Shown here in pieces: positions 55,171-64,000 of a DNA stretch of 64,000 bases (positions are counted from its first letter, which is position 1; the number at the start of each line of letters is the position of its first letter). Source of the DNA: Otatea glauca (lineage: Eukaryota > Streptophyta > Magnoliopsida > Poales > Poaceae); assembly GCA_036346275.1 (NCBI GenBank), contig CM070723.1, positions 33,920,176-33,984,175 of the forward strand. The letters are read 5' to 3'. A model generated the notes under the pieces. The model saw nothing but the letters and a program-made list of their open reading frames with translations, had not been told where the DNA came from and searched no databases. A program made the translations under genes and the position numbers.

Positions 55171-57366
55171 ATGTCAGGTGACAAGAGTTCACTGCATCAT
55201 TCTCCACGCACGAAGGGCAATGTACAACTCACTAATGAGCAAATGTCGCTGCAAGAAGACCGCTTCGGTCCATCGAGACTGCTCAGGGAGTTGCTAACAC
55301 TACCCTTGCTACTATTTTGTCTAGACTTGATGATATGCTTGCAGCTGCTGTCCCTGGAACTTCCAGTCCTCCGCCTCGTCTCCTAAGCAACAACAATGGT
55401 GTACTACGTGCACAACGGGTTCCCATTGCTGCCCGACTTCCCAAAGATGGACGCTGTTGCATCGGTCGCCCTACCACACATCGCCACGGGTTCATCCACT
55501 GATGATGAACAAGGTAAAATCAAGTTTGAGTTGCCTCCTTTTGGTGGAAAGTTCGATCCTATTGCATATATTAATTGGGAGATAGCGGTAGATAAAGAAT
55601 TTGCAAACTATGACTTATCGAAAACCAAAAGATTAGTGCCGCAGATTAAATTGTTAACGCCGATGATCACGATATATTGGTGGAAGCATATATCTAGACA
55701 TGATAAAGACCCTAAAACTTGGAATGCAATGAAAAGACTTATGAGAAATGATTATGTTCCTGAATATGTTGCTAAATATTTGCTTACTAAACTTCAATGC
55801 TTAAAACAAGGTTCTAAAACTGTTATAGAATACTTTCATGATTTGCAAAATTGTTTGTTGCGTTGTGGTTTACAAGAATGTGAGGAAGCTACTGAGCTTA
55901 GGTTCATACGTGGACTTAATCATGAAATTCAGGATGTTCTTGTTGATGAAACATATAGTTGTCTTTCAGAATTGATTGAATGTGCTTTTAGAGCTGAAAA
56001 CATGCTTACTGAATCTTTGAAAGAGCCTTTAGCTTTATTTGAGGTGCCCATTGTTGCACCTTCTGTTGTAGCTAACATTTTGCAGAAAAGTGAGCACCAT
56101 CGGGAGAAAGATGAAGAAGAAAATGTGAAAAAAGAGGAGATATTTGCTGCTCCATACGTATGTGAAGAGTTGAAAATTGAAGTTGCACCTTCAACCACTG
56201 AGAATGATTTAGAAGGTAATGTAAAAGGTATGGACTGTATACATGGTGAAAATCATTTTGAAGAGACAAAACTGTCCATGAATCGTGCTATCGTAGAGCA
56301 ACTATTAATGGAACCCATTGCTGATTTTGTTGCTATTCCTAATGATAAAGAAGAGTTGTGTCATAATGCTTCACTTATATCCACGCCACAATTAGTGAAT
56401 GAACATGAAATATTTATATTTGAACAAAACACTTGTGCTGAACATAGACATGTTATTCAAATTGCTAGTGAAGAAGATGAGCTTAAATTGATGTCTTCTT
56501 TAGATACTTTAGGTTACATTGAATTTGATGTTCTGTGTGATCTGGATAGTTTCAAGGAGAAGATTTTTGTACATTCTGATTTGCCATGGTTATCACGAAA
56601 TATTTTCTATGTTGTTGGCAAACATAATGATAAAGGAGAATACAAAGTGCATAGATTATACATTTGTTCAGATCTGAGACCTCCACATCCTATGCAACAA
56701 TGTGATCAATTTGATAATTCTAATATCATATCAAGTACCCCTACTGTCGATTATAATCTATATGATAGTTTTCAAGAAAGGGAGTGTTTGGGTGATTTTG
56801 ATTCACGAGACATTGATTTGAGCACAAAAGATATGCATGTTGCTTTGCTCTCTCTCGCTACTAACATTTTGCAGGAGAATGTGATGGAGTCGAGGACGAC
56901 TCCAATTCAAGAAAGGGAGAATGATGAGACCATGCTTGTCCTGGATATGATCAACGCTATATCAATTTGGCGACACTTCACGGCATCCTCTGTATCATCT
57001 ACATCTACTAGGATGGCTTTCCTTCACAGGGGGGAGGAAGCGTCCAAGAGTGACGCTATATCAATTTGGCGACACTTCACGGCATCCTCTGTATCATCTA
57101 CATCTACTAGGATGGCTTTCCTTCACAGGGGGGAGGAAGCGTCCAAAAGTGCAAGCTTTCAACATGCCTTTATATGCTGGAAAGAAATATTGAGCTTTGT
57201 GGAGGATGATCTGAACATGAGAATACTTTTTGTTGAGGTCAAGCTAAAAGCTGAGCATGAGTCGAGAATGACTCAAATTCAAGAAAGGGAGGATGATGAG
57301 GACATCACTACTACGGATATGACCACATTTGGTTGTGCCTACTCCAACTCATCATCCACGGGCTAA
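55171..57366 (+). CDS. Element F gag-like protein with LTR-encoded C-terminal tail
   Basis: The longest frame is 55396-57366 (656 codons). The natural start is probably the ATG at 55171 (MSGDKSSLHHSPRTKG), in the same context as the gag starts of A, B and D, but a frame change near 55270-55400 separates the first ~75 codons. Residues about 45-190 of the long frame form a retrotransposon gag domain (FELPPFGGKFDPIAYINWE, TWNAMKRLMRNDYVPEYV, LRCGL, RFIRGLNHEIQ). The middle third (VANILQKSEHHREKDEEENV, then VVGKHNDKGEYKVHRLYICS) is not recognised. From 56922 the frame is inside the LTR, passing through a 33-residue perfect-type tandem repeat (AISIWRHFTASSVSSTSTRM core) and ending after REDDEDITTTDM. 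No zinc knuckle or enzyme domain. Likely a particle protein for a non-autonomous element. Confidence 0.8.
56908..56921 (+). other. Polypurine tract of element F
   Basis: CAAGAAAGGGAGAA directly before the LTR start TGATGAGACC. Confidence 0.82.
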
Positions 57367-58057
57367 GAAGAGAGAGATCAAATCCATCACGTTCTGGAAT
57401 CCAATTCGGCCTCCTGAGACAGCACCAACTTAAAACGGCCATAACTTTTGATCCAGAAGGGTGTTCGGGGCACATGAGTACTTGATTGAAAGCTTTCGTC
57501 GCCCTCTTTCCAATGGATCCAGTCTCACCTTCAAATTCCTTCTGACCTGTCCGGAAACTGCAAAACAAGTTACGTCACTTTTCCAGTCCGAGTCAGAGTG
57601 GGCCTTGGGCCTTGTAATCGAATTGTATTTGGTTTCCCAGGGTTTTGAACGACCACCTCCTCATGTTATCTCTTAAATAACCAGCCGCAACCCCATCTAG
57701 GGTTTTGGGTTTTGTTTGATTAGTTTAGCCAAGTGCAAACTTTGGTCTTTGAGTTGTGCTGGACAGCCACCTTGTCAAGACCTTCAATAGAACCCCACCT
57801 TATTTTGGCCTTCAATTCTTATTTGCAATTTCAGATTGCTTTTACCATTGTTCTTGCTTGTTCTTCGGTTACTTACAGGAATTGAACCTCGTGTTCAGGT
57901 TGATCGTGCCCACGGCAAGATCAATAACACTCCGGAGTTGGTTTAGCGATTGCTAAGGCGCATCGTCGTCGTACGTTGTAGTCGGATCGTCAAAGTCGAT
58001 TCCACCAAATCGATAGTTATCGCTCTCATCGAAAGATCGGGACACAACTTCACATCA
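56922..58057 (+). repeat. 3' LTR of element F
   Basis: 1136 bp. The gag-like frame continues 445 bp into it. The internal relic PPT CAAGAAAGGGAGGA (57280-57293) is followed by TGATGAGGACATC at 57294. Confidence 0.92.
56955..57152. repeat. 99-bp in-frame tandem duplication in the 3' LTR of F
   Basis: Two adjacent 99-bp units (56955-57053 and 57054-57152) adding 33 codons without breaking the frame. The 5' LTR has the same duplication (offset 98 bp, one base lost). Element D has a single copy. Confidence 0.92.
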
Positions 58058-58062
58058 CCTAG
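58058..58062. repeat. Target-site duplication of element F (right, CCTAG)
   Basis: Second copy, directly after the LTR end CACATCA. Confidence 0.93.
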
Positions 58063-58447
58063 AGGGCTACAAAAGCAACAGGTCGCCCCATCCACGGGGG
58101 ACAAGATAGACACGGACGAGGCAAGACGCGCGACACAGCACAAGACAACCAGAAGACACGCAACACCCCCTGAGAAGAGCGGCACAACACCCCTCTTGCT
58201 CGGGCCCTGTTCTTGTTTTCTCCCACAGAATCGCTATTACACCCTTTGCCTCATGGCAAAACTGGAGTAGAGCTATTACCCGACCTTGGGGGCTCGAACC
58301 AATTAAACCTCGTGTCCGGCGTCTCTTCCTCGATGACTTCTTGGCGACGCTAGGCGCCTCCGAACGAGCGCGACCTCGGGTCCCACTCCCGAGCTAATTC
58401 CTCGCATCCCCCTTTTTTTCTGCGGTTGACGGTCCCGATCGTCAACA
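58063..58447 (+). repeat. 3' LTR of element G, right piece
   Basis: Resumes after F with AGGGCTACAAAAGC, corresponding to 38773 in the 5' LTR, and ends GATCGTCAACA at 58447. Together with 51997-52367 it makes about 756 bp against 782 bp for the 5' LTR. Confidence 0.82.
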
Positions 58448-59058
58448 GAAAAGAAGAAAAAGAAAGAGAGATATTAGCAAGCTTCAAGTAAGGAAAGAGA
58501 TCAGCATGACAAGGCAAGAGATATGGGCAATATTCAAGCAAGGAAAGGGATCACCATGTCTTGGCAAGAAAGAATTTCAGCAATCTCCTAGAAAAGAAGG
58601 TGATCACCATAACAGAGAAAGAATGCGCTTCGTATGGCAAGTTTTTGGCCGAGTAATCGTACCACGAGCAATCGCTCACTGATTCATATCCGGCACTTGT
58701 TCATCACACATACTATTCATACCCACTCTCATATGTATATATATGTGTACACCCTCTATTATAAAAAGAACCACGAATTTTTAGATTAAACATATACTCT
58801 TGATTCTATGGCTTGTGCTCCAATGCCCCCAATAGAATAGGGAGTTCCAATCTGAAATTATCACCATTGTTCTTGCAACTTCTTCAGGGTGATTGCAAGG
58901 AAACGTGCGTCTACTTTCCCGTGGTCAAGTAGGCGAGGATCAAAGCGTGTTCTTGGGCGAATTCACGTGTCGCAGGTTGCCGTATCGAGATGGTGGCTGG
59001 CACCAGTATTCGTCAGGGTTCACGGGTCCAAGTTATCATATTCGTCATCGCAAGATCG
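58448..59058 (+). repeat. Probable truncated LTR, unclassified
   Basis: Starts with a purine-rich stretch after the G LTR, contains a TATA-like TTATAAAAAG near 58770, and ends with the U5-type order CACCATTGTTCTTGCAACTTC, GTGATTGCAAGG, CGTCATCGCAAGATCGG, as seen at the ends of the D/F/B-type LTRs. No partner, TSD or PBS found. Confidence 0.45.
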
Positions 59059-59099
59059 GACCACCCCCCTATCTCCCTCGCCCCTTTTCCTACCTACTG

Positions 59100-61052
59100 A
59101 GCTACCTACAAGTCAGCCATCTCCCGAGCAAGCTTCTCTTGCTCGAGTGCGGCGACTCGCCTCGTGGGGCAGCCTCGCCTCGGCGCATGGCGACACAACC
59201 CGCTTCTCTTGAAGCTGGGCTAGAGCGCACCTCCCGTCTGGGTCGCCGCCTATCTTCTCCTCGAGCTCACCGACCGCCGCCGAGCTCGCAGGGCCTTTAC
59301 AGGGGCCGGAGAGCTCTGTGACTTGTTTGCGGAGTGTCTCCACCTCCGCACGAGTGGCCTCGATGATCTCCCCGGCCATCGAGCGGCTGGCCTTGAGGGT
59401 CTTCTCGGCCTTCTCGCGGACGTTCACGAGGGCCTCGGCCGACCGCTTCTGCTCAGCCTCGATGGGCTTCAAGAGCTCGAAGGCATGCTCGTCCTTTAGC
59501 TGCCGAATCTCATCCTACACCTGTGCCGCGCTCTCCTCAAGGTTGAGGATGTACTCGTCGTGATCCTCGACCAAGGAGCAAAGCACCCAGAACTGGTTGG
59601 TGTGGGCGTGCATGATCCAGGCCCTGTAGAAGCATGGGAAGGGTCACAATGACCATATGTATGTGAAGAAAAAGAAAAGAGGGGGAAAATGGGCTAGATC
59701 TCTACTGACCTCCTGGAGACGAGTTTCAAGCTTCGCACGGTCGTTGCCGAGGGACGATGCACTCCCCTCGGTGTCCCCCTCTGGCACAGGGTCGGTGACA
59801 TCGGGAGGAGCATCGGTCCGAGCTGCCTCGTACAGGGCGCGGGGTGGTGAAGGCGGAACCGAGCCAGCTGAGGGAGATAGAAGTTATGAACGAAAACAAC
59901 AAAGGAGGTGGGACCGAGCCCAAGCATTCCCGGGCTCGATGAGATCGAGTTACCATTGTGCGGTCACCCCACTCTACGTGGGGCTTGTTGGTGGCATGGC
60001 CCGGGGCGTCCGGGGCTAACCTCTTAGCCGCCTTCTTGCCCTTGCCTGGTCCAGGCAATGGCAGTAGGCGCCTTGCCCTCTCTAGCAGCTCCCGGCTCTC
60101 CTGCATGGCTCAACACAATCAGAGTAGGCCCAAGCCTAGATCAAACTAGATGAAGGGGGCAGAAAAGATTACCTCGCCGCTCCACCTCAAGATGTCCTTG
60201 GGGACAGGGTCGTAGAGGACGTAGGTGTGGGCTGCCTTCCCAAACACCTCCTGCATGCGCGCCGCCACCCACGACTGCGCCGAGGCTGCAGAGAGAAGAA
60301 AATAGAGGGGGCAGTCAGGAAGGAGTTCACCCAAGCTCGAGGAAGGTTGAAGTCAGGGAAATTTACCTTTGGTACCTTCCCGAGTAGGGTCGTCCCTCCC
60401 TCGGATCTCGAAGAACGGGTGCACCCTCTTTAGTTGACAATCACCGCCAGGCCGGTGAGACCACAAGTCACGCAGATGTGGATGGCGGTGGTGGCCTCTT
60501 GGTCGGTCGTCGAGTCCTCGGGCTCCGAGGTCTCGCACTTGCTATCCACGGTGGCACCATTGTATGCGAGCCCTCCTCCCTCGCCCTTCTTCAGGTAAAA
60601 CCACTTTTCCGTCCACGACCCGAGGGAGTTCCGGGTCAGGACTTGAAGAAAAGTGCAAGGAAGTTCGTTCCGCAGTCGGAAGTATAGGCACCCGACTATA
60701 GGGTCCTTCGGGGTGCGGAACAAGGAATAAAAGCGAAAAAAGAGAGAGGGAGTGGAAAGGATCCCCAAGAACCCCTCGCAATGTTGTGAGAAGATGGAAA
60801 GGAGAAGGATGGAGTTCGGCACCAGATTGACGAGCTCGATCTCGCATTGCGCAAGAATGGCTGCCAAGAGACGCTCTCTGGGGTTCACAGCCCGAAGAGC
60901 GTGTACTGCTCCGTGCTCACGATTTCGTCCTCCCGGGGATGCGGATCGGCTTCCCCGGCCGGGAGCCGCCAGGTTGCTGGATCCAAGAGTCCCAATGCCT
61001 CTAGCTCATTCATCCTCTCCATGGTCAGGGTGCTCTTTCCGAACTTGGCCAT
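59100..61052 (-). pseudogene. Antisense ORF of element H
   Basis: The likely start is the minus-strand ATG at 61052 (MAKFGKSTLTMERMNELEAL), open to 60885 (WRLPAGEADPHPREDEIV). Next block 60888-60430: LVNLVPNSILLLSIFSQHCE, GFLGIL, VGCLYFRLRN, then WTEKWFYLKKGEG, characteristic of the family named putative gypsy type transposon. Then SWVAARMQEVFGKAAHTYVL near 60270 and a coiled coil at 59472-59240 (KAEKTLKASRSMAGEIIEAT). Same order as in G, which supports a real conserved gene on this strand. Function unknown; broken by frameshifts or containing introns. Confidence 0.78.
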
Positions 61053-61588
61053 GGCGCTCAGAGAAAGGGAGTCGGGTCGGGAGAAGAAAGAGGCAGCAAG
61101 CAAGAATGCTAGAGCACGCGCAAGAGGGAATTTCAAGCGCGCGTCGGCTTCAAATTTTAAAGAGACTCGATCTCTTACAACCGGCGCCGACTATTCCTCA
61201 AAAGGCACACCGAGACTTTCTGACAAGGAATGCGAAGCGTCAAGGTCGCGCCTCGACTTTCCTCCGAAGCCCGAGGCATCGCGTCCTGTGTCCGCCGCCC
61301 TCCCGGTCAGGATATGAAGCATCGTGAACAGCCTCCTCGACTCCTCTGTAGGAGATCAAAGCAGTAAAACCTAGGCGTCCCCGGGCACGGTTTTTGATTC
61401 GAAGACAATGACGAAAGCCCGAGCGTTCCCGGGCACGACCACGTTGAAGCCCATTTGAGGGGTTCTCGTGTGCAAGGTCGGACTCAAAGGCTTCCGAGCT
61501 CGACCAAGGAGCCGATCCTTCCTTGATGGACACCAGACTCAAGAACGTCCCGAACTTCAGGGTCACCCCTTGAGCCTCGGGGGCTGGC

Positions 61589-61979
61589 TGTCAGGGATCG
61601 GTACCCTCGTCACATGTAAGCATCCCGCCTAGGTCTCGTGGCAGCTTCCCACGAGCTCAGGGGCTTATCTTCGACCTAGGAGGCGCTATCCTCAAGCCCG
61701 GGCTCGGGTCCATTGAGCTCGGGCTCGGACGCAAGAATGGAGACCCTGCTCGACCTCGACGCCTCGACCTCTACGCCTCCCAGTGTAAAAGGCATTTGTA
61801 ACAATTTATTTATCTCATGTAAAAACTCTCCCTTACATGGGAATCAGTGCCATACCTGCCCCTGCGTGGGAACTAGGGATTAGCAACTCTCAGCAACCCC
61901 CGACGACTCGCCACGTGCACTGACGCCAACCCGACTACAAATAAGCCCTCAAAGGGCTACAAAAAGCGGTGGATCGCCC
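61589..61979 (+). repeat. 3' LTR of element H, left piece
   Basis: Starts TGTCAGGGATCGGTACC, matches the G LTRs (ATGTAAGCATC, GGAATCAGTGCC, TGCCCCTGCGTGGGAACTAG) and breaks at 61979 where element C begins. CGCCC (61975-61979) is the expected left TSD copy of C. Confidence 0.8.
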
Positions 61980-62916
61980 TGATAGAAGGATAGGTCCCGA
62001 CCTTTCGATGAGAGGGGGATAGTTTCGATTCGGTGGGAGAAGACATTGGCGATCCGACTACACCGTCCCCAGACGATGCGCCTAAGCAATCGTTACACCG
62101 ACTCCCGAAGTTGTTATTGATCTTGCTGGTGCACGATCATCCTGACCACGAAGGCCTTTGTCCCTGCAAGCAATCGAAGAACACGCAAGAACAAGATGAA
62201 CAAGCAACTGAAATTAGAATTGAAACCACCAGTTCATTCAGAATCACAAAAGAGGGGTTTCCGATGACAAGTAATTCGGGCGGTTGAGCCAACACGCACG
62301 ATTACAAGAAGTAGCAACTGCTATCTTTGATCTAAAAGAAAACCCACCATCTAATGGCAGCGGCTGGCTGTTTATATTGTGTGAAATGCATCTAGGAACC
62401 CTAGGGTGCAGACTTAAGTGGGCTTTCCTTGTTACAAGGCCAAAGGCCCAATTTTGACTCGGACTAAAAAAACAATGCTGCTTGATTGGACGATTTCTGT
62501 TGACTCAGAAGGAGTTTGGATATGATTCCAGATCCGTTGGAAATTAGACTTGATAAGCTTTTAGTGAAGTACAAGAACACCCAAAACTGAGTCCGGATGT
62601 AGCTGTGGCGGCCGAAACAAGTCAGCCCTGTGCTGGAGTCGAATATGAACCCAACTGGTGCACTTCTCTTCTATCCTTCATCTTGGTTGGTTCCTCACCC
62701 AAGTTCCTAAGGCAAAGGACATCATCACAAGAATTAAATAGCATTCCATCCATTAAAATATTCGTATGAAGCCCGAGGAACGCATTCACCTGGTAATTGA
62801 GTTGACGTGCGCAAGCTCGAGTAATCGGTCCTTGTATTACAGCAACGGGGACCAATTGATGTGTAGGTAATGGATTTGCAGGTGTGGCTATATCCATAGA
62901 AGTGATGTCCTCATCA
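61980..62916 (-). repeat. 3' LTR of element C
   Basis: 937 bp, TGATAGAAGG...CCTCATCA, same family as the LTRs of element A. Shows that the part of A's left LTR lying outside the window should begin TGATAGAAGGATAGGTCC. Confidence 0.9.
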
Positions 62917-64000
62917 TCCTCCCCTTCTTGTATTGGAGTCATCCTCGACTCAAGCTCGTCCTCTTCTCCAAAGTATGGCTTTAAATCTGCAATGTTAAAT
63001 GTGGGAGAGACCCCAAAATCTGCAGGCAACTCAAGCTTATATGCATTATCGTTAACTTTTTCCAATACTTTAAAAGAGCCATCAGCTCGAGGCATCAACT
63101 TAGACTTTCTTAATTGAGGAAAATGGTCCTTCCGTAAATGCAACCAAACAAGATCTCCAGGTTCAAAAGTTACATGTTTCCTTCCTTTACTACCAGCAAG
63201 TTTATATTTCTCATTCATAGACTCAATGTTCGCTTTCGTTGTCTCATGCAATTTTAACATCAGTTCAGCACGTTGTATAGCATCAAAATTCAACTTCTCC
63301 GAAGACGGAATAGGCAACAAATCAATGGGAGCACGAGGAACAAAACCATACACAGTCTCAAAAGGGCACAACTTAATAGTAGAATGCAGCGAACGATTAT
63401 ACGTAAACTCAATGTGAGGCAAGCATTCTTCCCACATCTTAATGTTTTGTTTTAAAACAGCCCTAAGCATGGTAGACAAAGTTCTATTGACAACTTCGGT
63501 TTGCCCATCAGTTTGGGGGTGACAAGTAGTAGAAAACAGTAACTTAGTCCCCAATTTAGCCCATAAAGTTCTCCAAAAATGGCTAAGAAATTTAGCATCA
63601 CAATCTGAAACTATTGTGTTTGGCACACCATGCAATCAAATTATCTCACAGAAAAATAAATCAGCAACATGGGTAGCATCATCACTCTTATGACAAGGTA
63701 TGAAGTGTGCCATCTTAGAAAATCTATCCACCACAACAAAGATGCTATCCCTCCCCTTCTTTGATCTAGGCAACCCTAAAACAAAGTCCATAGAAATATC
63801 CTCCCAAGGCACACTAGGAACAGGAAGGGGCATGTACAAACCATGTGGGTTAAGTCGTGACTTAGCTTTTTGACATGTTGTGCATGAGCGACAAACGCTC
63901 CACGCCTCGCCTCATCTTTGGCCAAAAGAAATGGCTAGCAAGTATGTCCTCTGCCTTTTCACACCAAATGTCCCATCACCCCACCTCCATGCGCCTCAGA
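62622..64000 (-). pseudogene. Element C pol: integrase
   Basis: 63839-63636 covers the core start (SMDFVLGLPRSKKGRDS), then a TGA replaces Arg at about 63634-63636, and 63635-62622 continues with SDCDAKF (Arg to Cys next to the catalytic Asp), GQTEVVNR, the GPY/F module and the LTR-borne tail (GPITRACARQLNYQV), ending inside the LTR at 62622. Right of 63839 further small deletions disrupt the zinc-domain region. The tail length inside the LTR (about 295 bp) equals that of A and B. Confidence 0.85.

Larger units (their letters stand above)
52368..58057 (+). mobile_element. Element F: non-autonomous CRM-like LTR element in the 3' LTR of G
   Basis: 5690 bp; LTRs 52368-53499 and 56922-58057, PBS 53502-53516, PPT 56908-56921, and the perfect duplication CCTAG (52363-52367 and 58058-58062). 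The internal region codes one long gag-like frame continuing into the 3' LTR; protease, RT, RNase H and integrase are absent. Both LTRs carry a 98-99 bp tandem duplication not present in element D. Best preserved member of this family in the window. Confidence 0.95.
38340..58447 (+). mobile_element. Element G: Tat-type Ty3/gypsy element with nested N, O and F
   Basis: Plus strand: LTR 38340-39121, PBS 39123-39141, gag, protease, RT, RNase H, a second RNase H, integrase ending at about 44750, a long 3' region with repeats and an antisense ORF, and a 3' LTR 51997-58447 split by element F. Solo LTRs N and O lie in the 3' region. The second RNase H and the antisense ORF are marks of the Tat lineage. 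The two LTRs differ clearly and the bases outside them (TCGCA left, GAAAA right) do not match, so the pair may come from recombined elements. All frames are broken. Confidence 0.8.
59059..61979 (+). mobile_element. Element H: 3' end of a second Tat-type element
   Basis: Begins abruptly at about 59059 with sequence parallel to 48968 in element G, carries the antisense ORF region, then a 3' LTR from 61589, which is interrupted at 61979 by element C. The gag-pol half is missing. Confidence 0.78.
61980..64000 (-). mobile_element. Element C: A-family CRM-like element, 3' portion only
   Basis: LTR 61980-62916, PPT 62917-62930 and the integrase end of pol, minus strand. The rest lies beyond the window. 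Closely similar to the corresponding part of element A (1-2000). Confidence 0.9.

Overview
The window looks like a heterochromatic, probably pericentromeric block of a grass (monocot) nuclear genome. This is inferred from the transposon families, not from any host gene: no host protein-coding, tRNA or rRNA gene was recognised. Almost every base can be assigned to nested transposable elements, and their order can be read from LTR pairs, target-site duplications (TSDs), primer-binding sites (PBS) and polypurine tracts (PPT).

Left part (1-20230). An old Tat-type Ty3/gypsy remnant (I, minus strand) was hit by element A (minus, 1-15069, its last ~34 bp lie left of the window), and A's gag gene was hit by element B (minus, 5040-12589, TSD ACTCA). 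A and B are chromoviruses with a CRM (centromeric retrotransposon)-like pol. Their LTRs begin TGATGAGGACATC and the end of pol is encoded inside the LTR. Next come a doubly truncated CRM-type pol (J, plus), part of a related LTR and a repeat-rich LTR on the minus strand.

Middle part (20231-38339). A CACTA (En/Spm) DNA transposon (K) carries a broken TNPD/TNP2 transposase gene on the minus strand, subterminal repeat arrays, a cluster of long foldbacks and an intact right terminus at 32726. A non-autonomous CRM-like element (D, minus, 26781-32247, TSD ACATC) sits in its right-hand repeat array. Beyond K lies a decayed Ty1/copia element of Sirevirus type (L), truncated in integrase, then a CRM-like LTR (M) cut by element G.

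Right part (38340-64000). Element G (plus) is a decayed Tat-type gypsy with gag, protease, RT, an extra RNase H and integrase, followed by a long 3' region with tandem repeats and an antisense ORF. It received two solo LTRs (N and O, each with a perfect TSD), and its 3' LTR was hit by F (plus, 52368-58057, TSD CCTAG), the better preserved sister of D with a single 656-codon open frame. A truncated LTR, a second Tat 3' end (H) and the start of another A-family element (C, minus) close the window.

Most notable: (1) a pol tail encoded in the LTR and conserved across A, B, C, N and O; (2) D/F elements whose LTR has been lengthened by a duplicated PPT/LTR-start junction; (3) a gag-like, zinc-knuckle-free ORF in D/F; (4) a cluster of foldbacks upstream of the CACTA transposase; (5) a 157-bp tandem array in the Tat 3' region.
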